Positions 60,737-64,000 of a stretch of DNA of 64,000 bases are shown piece by piece. The stretch lies in the NCBI GenBank assembly GCA_017434455.1, contig JAFRFG010000054.1, positions 186,001-250,000 on the forward strand, read 5' to 3'. Position numbers and translations under genes: made by a program. Under the pieces are notes generated by a model, which made no database searches, was not told the origin of the DNA, and saw only the letters and a list, made by a program, of their open reading frames with translations. The DNA is from Thermoguttaceae bacterium (GTDB lineage Bacteria > Planctomycetota > Planctomycetia > Pirellulales > Thermoguttaceae). Positions within the stretch are counted from its first letter, which is position 1; every line of letters begins with the position of its first letter.

Positions 60737-63700
60737 TTAGTTTTCCGCCGGCTCCCGGGTCTCCAGCGGTTCTCGGGCCGATTTGTACTCTTCTCCCCCA
60801 AAGCCGTAGGCGCGGGCCAGAAGCTTCAGCGGATGGATCACCTTCTTCCCGCCGCCATGCTCCATCTGCATCTGGCAGAACGAGCATTCGGTCGCGCCGT
60901 AATCGTAGATCGGCTCACGAAGCGCCAAGAACAGCGGCACCCCCAGCCGAAGCGACATCGCGTGGTTGTCTTTCTTCATTCCCGAGGGGCCGGCCAGACC
61001 GCAGCATCCCCGCTCCAGGCGATGAACCTTCATCTGGGGGATCAGTTCCAAAAGCTCCTGCGCCGGCGATTTTTCCAGATGCGGCTGGCCCGACAAGGCG
61101 ATGGTTCGGCAGGGGAGATGATAGGCGATCGACAGCGGGATCGGGGCCAAATCTAAGGCGAGTTCCCCTTTTTGATGCAGCTCTTGTAAAAAGAAGTGAA
61201 TGTCGGTGACATTTTCGGCCACCAGCCGTGTATCGGGATCGTTTTGCAGCCAAAGGTACTCCCGGCCGATACAGACGGCCGACAGTGGTTCGAGGGTCAC
61301 CATCCGGCACCCCTGACGAATCAAGTCGGCATACAGCGCCACGTTGGCGCGGCACAGTTCCTGCGCGTGATCGGAATGTCCCAGGACAAACGCCTGATGG
61401 CCGCTGCTCCTCTGGCGGGTCGGAACGATGACATCAATATTGTTGTGATCGAGGATCTTCATCGCCGCGTCGGCCAGCGGCGTATCGAAGTAGTTGACAT
61501 ACGTGTCGATAAACAGCGCGACCTTTCGCCGCGGGGCGGCCGTGTCGCTGGAGATGCTCGAAGAAGAATTTCTCCGCGCCCAGACCCGATGGGAACGATA
61601 CGCCAGACGGGACAAGAAAGAGACGTTTTCCATCCTGGGATACTTGCGTCCCTGAGCGATCCCGAGGAGTTTCTCGCCGGCCCAGCGAAAGACCGGACCG
61701 TGAATCAGCCAGTTCGACGGGTAGCTGAACGCCGAGGCGACACGCAGGATTCGGTCGAAATAGGCGAGAAAACGATCGGCCACCGAGGTTCCGTGCGCCG
61801 CGTTTTGCGCCGTCCTGATTCGGAAGGCCAATCGGGCGACATCGACTTTGCTGGGGCAGTCACTCGCGCAGCAATGGCACATAATGCACTGTTCCCCCAG
61901 CAGCCGCACTTCATCCTCGACCAGCGCCTCCAGAGGAAGATTTCCGTCGAGGATACCGCGCAGGGCGTTTGCCTTGGCGCGGCACGACGCCTGTTCGTCG
62001 GGGTAGTGGCGAAAATTCGGGCAGGTGCGCATCCCCGGATTTCGGCTTCGGCAAAAGCCGCAGCCGCCGCACTGAAACACGTCGGGAGCGACCTGATGAC
62101 GATCCCACTTCAGCTGGGTGCGCAGCTGTTCGATCGCCGCGTCGGACTCGACCGCCTCCTCCGCGGAAGATGGTTCCCCGGGCGCGGCGGTTTTGGCGCC
62201 GGCGGCCTCCGGCTCGGTCAGGTCGCCGGGGGCGGGATACGAACGAAGCGCCCCCGGCCAGGCGGCGGCCGGTTTGTCGGAAAGCGGGATCACCTTCCCG
62301 GGATTCATCATCGCGCCCGGATCAAAGAGCGCCTTGATCCGTCGGGAAAACGCGACCTCTTTGGGGAAATAGCGGGGCAAAAACGGCGCGCGGACCCATC
62401 CCGCGCCCAGGCCGGAAACGAACCCCCCGCCGAATTGGGTGGTTAGGTCCAGCACTTCGCCGGCCGCGTCAAACAGCTCGGCCCCGATCGGACTGGAGGC
62501 GGGGAGGATCGGCTGAATCCGCAATTCCCCCTGTCCGATGTGGCCGCTCAGCGCACAGGTCAATTCCCGGCCGCGCAAAAGGCGCTGCAGCCGCACGAAG
62601 AAATCGGCCATCTTCTCGACGGGAATACAGACATCCCCCAGAAGCGACGAGGACTTGAACGTCGGGCCGACCGTTCGGGAGGCGACTTCCGACTCACGAA
62701 GCAGATCGGCGAAAAGAAGTCGCTTGCGCTCGTCGATCGACGACCAGGTCCCGAAGCAGTGCTTCTGATTTTCGCGGACCACGCGGGTCATCGCGCTGAC
62801 GCGGTTCGACAGCTCGGCGACCGAGTCGGAGTCGAATTCCAGCAGAAGCGCCGACTCGGCGTCGGACGGCAGATAGCGCTGGAACCGGTTGTCCCGGAGG
62901 GTCACCAAATTGATGATCCGCCGATCGATCAGCTCGCAGACCGCCGGTTTAAACGGCAGAATACGCTCGACGCTGTGGGCCGCCGCGTCGAGCAGATCGA
63001 ACAGCAAAATGACCGAGACGGTACATTTCGGCCGAACCTCGGTTCGGACCGTCAGGGAGGTGATCACCCCGAGGGAACCCTCCGCGCCGCAGAACAGACG
63101 GGCGGGGTTGAACCGTTTGCCGACCATCACCCCGTCGAGCCCGTAGCCGTGCCGCGCGGCACCGTCGGCCAGCGGCGGAAGATCGCCGGCGAGGAACAAA
63201 TCGGCGGTTCGCCGCAGCGCCGCCGGGGTGCCGGGCGCAAACCGATCGGCCGAGCCCAAGTCCATCGGCCGGAGGGTCACGATTTCGCCGCCGGCCAAAA
63301 CGACCTCCATCGAGAGGACCGACTCGTGGGGGAAACCGTACCGCAGCCAGCGCGGTCCGGCCGTATTGGTCGAGACGATGCTCCCGACCGTCCCGGTCGG
63401 GAGGAAACTGGAATTCGGGGCGAAGAAGCGGTTTCCCGAGCGTTTGAGCAGATCGTTGAGCCGTTCGCGCACCGCCCCGGGCTGAACCACGATGGTGGCG
63501 TCGTCGCTGACCTTGATGATCCGCCGCATATAGCGGGTAAAATCGAGGACCAGCCCCCGTCCGATCGCCCCGCCGCTGGTCCCCGTCCCGCTTCCGCGCG
63601 GATGGATCGAGATACCGTGCTCGGCGCAGTAGCGAACCGCGGCGGCGACATCCTGGGTCGACTTCGGCCAGATCACCCCGACCGGAAGCGCCTCAAAATC

Positions 63701-63811
63701 GCTGGCGTCGGTGCTGTACAGCTTCGCGATGACCGAGTCGCACCGCACATCGCCGGCGACCAGGCCGCGCAGATCGTCTTGGATTCGTTCCTGTTGCGCC
63801 GTCAGTGGCAT
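60737..63811 (-). CDS. FAD-linked dehydrogenase with iron-sulfur and CCG domains (YdiJ-like D-2-hydroxyacid dehydrogenase)
   Basis: A 1024-residue protein, the same size class as E. coli YdiJ (about 1018). Residues ~40-480 form the FAD-binding oxidase (HPRGSGTGTSGGAIGRGLVLDFTRYMRRI, LFCGAEGSLGVITSLTVRTEVRP, SGLGAGWVRAPF). Residues ~590-700 hold 4Fe-4S motifs (CGGCGFCRSRNPGMRTCPNF and CIMCHCCASDCPSKVDVAR). The C-terminal CCG domains (LPCRTIALSGQPHL, ERGCCGLAG, CSFCQMQMEHGGG) follow. YdiJ-type enzymes oxidise D-2-hydroxyglutarate or D-lactate-like acids. It lies 34 bp after folE on the same strand. Confidence 0.85.
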   Translation of the reverse strand: MPLTAQQERIQDDLRGLVAGDVRCDSVIAKLYSTDASDFEALPVGVIWPKSTQDVAAAVRYCAEHGISIHPRGSGTGTSGGAIGRGLVLDFTRYMRRIIKVSDDATIVVQPGAVRERLNDLLKRSGNRFFAPNSSFLPTGTVGSIVSTNTAGPRWLRYGFPHESVLSMEVVLAGGEIVTLRPMDLGSADRFAPGTPAALRRTADLFLAGDLPPLADGAARHGYGLDGVMVGKRFNPARLFCGAEGSLGVITSLTVRTEVRPKCTVSVILLFDLLDAAAHSVERILPFKPAVCELIDRRIINLVTLRDNRFQRYLPSDAESALLLEFDSDSVAELSNRVSAMTRVVRENQKHCFGTWSSIDERKRLLFADLLRESEVASRTVGPTFKSSSLLGDVCIPVEKMADFFVRLQRLLRGRELTCALSGHIGQGELRIQPILPASSPIGAELFDAAGEVLDLTTQFGGGFVSGLGAGWVRAPFLPRYFPKEVAFSRRIKALFDPGAMMNPGKVIPLSDKPAAAWPGALRSYPAPGDLTEPEAAGAKTAAPGEPSSAEEAVESDAAIEQLRTQLKWDRHQVAPDVFQCGGCGFCRSRNPGMRTCPNFRHYPDEQASCRAKANALRGILDGNLPLEALVEDEVRLLGEQCIMCHCCASDCPSKVDVARLAFRIRTAQNAAHGTSVADRFLAYFDRILRVASAFSYPSNWLIHGPVFRWAGEKLLGIAQGRKYPRMENVSFLSRLAYRSHRVWARRNSSSSISSDTAAPRRKVALFIDTYVNYFDTPLADAAMKILDHNNIDVIVPTRQRSSGHQAFVLGHSDHAQELCRANVALYADLIRQGCRMVTLEPLSAVCIGREYLWLQNDPDTRLVAENVTDIHFFLQELHQKGELALDLAPIPLSIAYHLPCRTIALSGQPHLEKSPAQELLELIPQMKVHRLERGCCGLAGPSGMKKDNHAMSLRLGVPLFLALREPIYDYGATECSFCQMQMEHGGGKKVIHPLKLLARAYGFGGEEYKSAREPLETREPAEN

Positions 63812-63845
63812 CGTCTTTCCTCAAAAAAGCGCCCGCGAAAAAGCG

Positions 63846-64000
63846 CTACATTTTGGTTCGTCCGTAAATGAGATTAAGTATTTCCGCCCGGGTCCGCTCG
63901 TCTTTGCGGAAAGTCCCCTTCATCGCGCTGGTCACGGCGATGGCCCCGGGCTTGCGAATGCCGCGGATCGTCATGCAGGTATGCTCCGCCTCGATCACCA
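63846..64000 (-). CDS. folE: GTP cyclohydrolase I, C-terminal fragment (gene cut by window end)
   Basis: The minus strand reads [21 protein letters not shown] followed by [22 protein letters not shown] and stop, which matches the conserved end of FolE (EAEHLCM..RG..KP). Only about 50 codons lie in the window. FolE opens the GTP ring to start folate or queuosine synthesis. The upstream part and start are outside the window. Confidence 0.85.
   Translation of the reverse strand, partial: VIEAEHTCMTIRGIRKPGAIAVTSAMKGTFRKDERTRAEILNLIYGRTKM

Overview
The window looks like chromosomal DNA of a Planctomycetota bacterium, probably near Pirellulales. Base composition is GC-rich, and the lineage call rests on several features: a long N-terminal extension on ribosomal protein L9, a TIGR03000-type cysteine-rich exported protein, many Tat-signal Gfo/Idh/MocA oxidoreductases, a secreted DUF5117-type zinc protease, a lysine/alanine/proline-repeat histone-like protein, and an excisionase-type HTH fused to a receiver domain. 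No rRNA, tRNA, CRISPR array, prophage or insertion sequence was recognised. About 50 protein genes fill the window. Two are cut by its ends: an acyltransferase-like membrane protein at the left and the C-terminus of GTP cyclohydrolase I (folE) at the right.

Layout. 1-2.3 kb: truncated membrane protein and an uncharacterised P-loop ATPase/small-protein pair. 2.5-4.8 kb: an EF-G-like GTPase of EF-G2 type with its promoter and leader hairpin. 4.8-10 kb: DUF488 protein, a secreted metallophosphoesterase and two tandem phosphodiesterase-LamG proteins; a relic of the metallophosphoesterase 3' end lies between the twins. 10-20.5 kb: KDPG-type aldolase, purine permease, secreted zinc metalloprotease, S46 dipeptidyl-peptidase and GH78 rhamnosidase. 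20.7-23.9 kb: rplY-pth-rpsF-ssb-rplI, with rpsR missing from its usual place (it is at 56.5 kb). 24.2-32 kb: TIGR03000 surface protein, then three Tat-exported Gfo/Idh/MocA proteins (two of them a complete tandem duplication with promoter and terminator) and a Tat-exported DapA-like aldolase. 32-41.4 kb: HAD phosphatase, prepilin-like protein, recA, and a sodium symporter/flavoprotein/old-yellow-enzyme cluster. 41.5-48.5 kb: SGNH hydrolase, gyrB-dciA, miaA-dprA. 48.9-50.8 kb: histone-like repeat protein, soluble histidine kinase and HTH-REC response regulator. 51.4-56.8 kb: argB-argD-argF-pdxJ-dapA and rpsR. 57.3-64 kb: endonuclease/phosphatase-family protein, monoacylglycerol-lipase-like hydrolase, ECF sigma/anti-sigma pair, a YdiJ-like FAD/Fe-S dehydrogenase and folE.

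Taken together, the accessory genes suggest a heterotroph that attacks polysaccharides, peptides and phosphodiesters outside the cytoplasm (rhamnosidase, two peptidases, phosphodiesterases, SGNH hydrolase, Tat-exported oxidoreductases) and takes up the products with sodium symporters. No single stretch is plainly a new defence or mobile system. The best leads for undescribed biology are the Cys-tailed histone-like protein, the HTH-REC regulator with its long leader, the ATPase pair at 1-2.3 kb, the EF-G-like factor with altered switch motifs, and the Tat-exported sugar-oxidation cluster.
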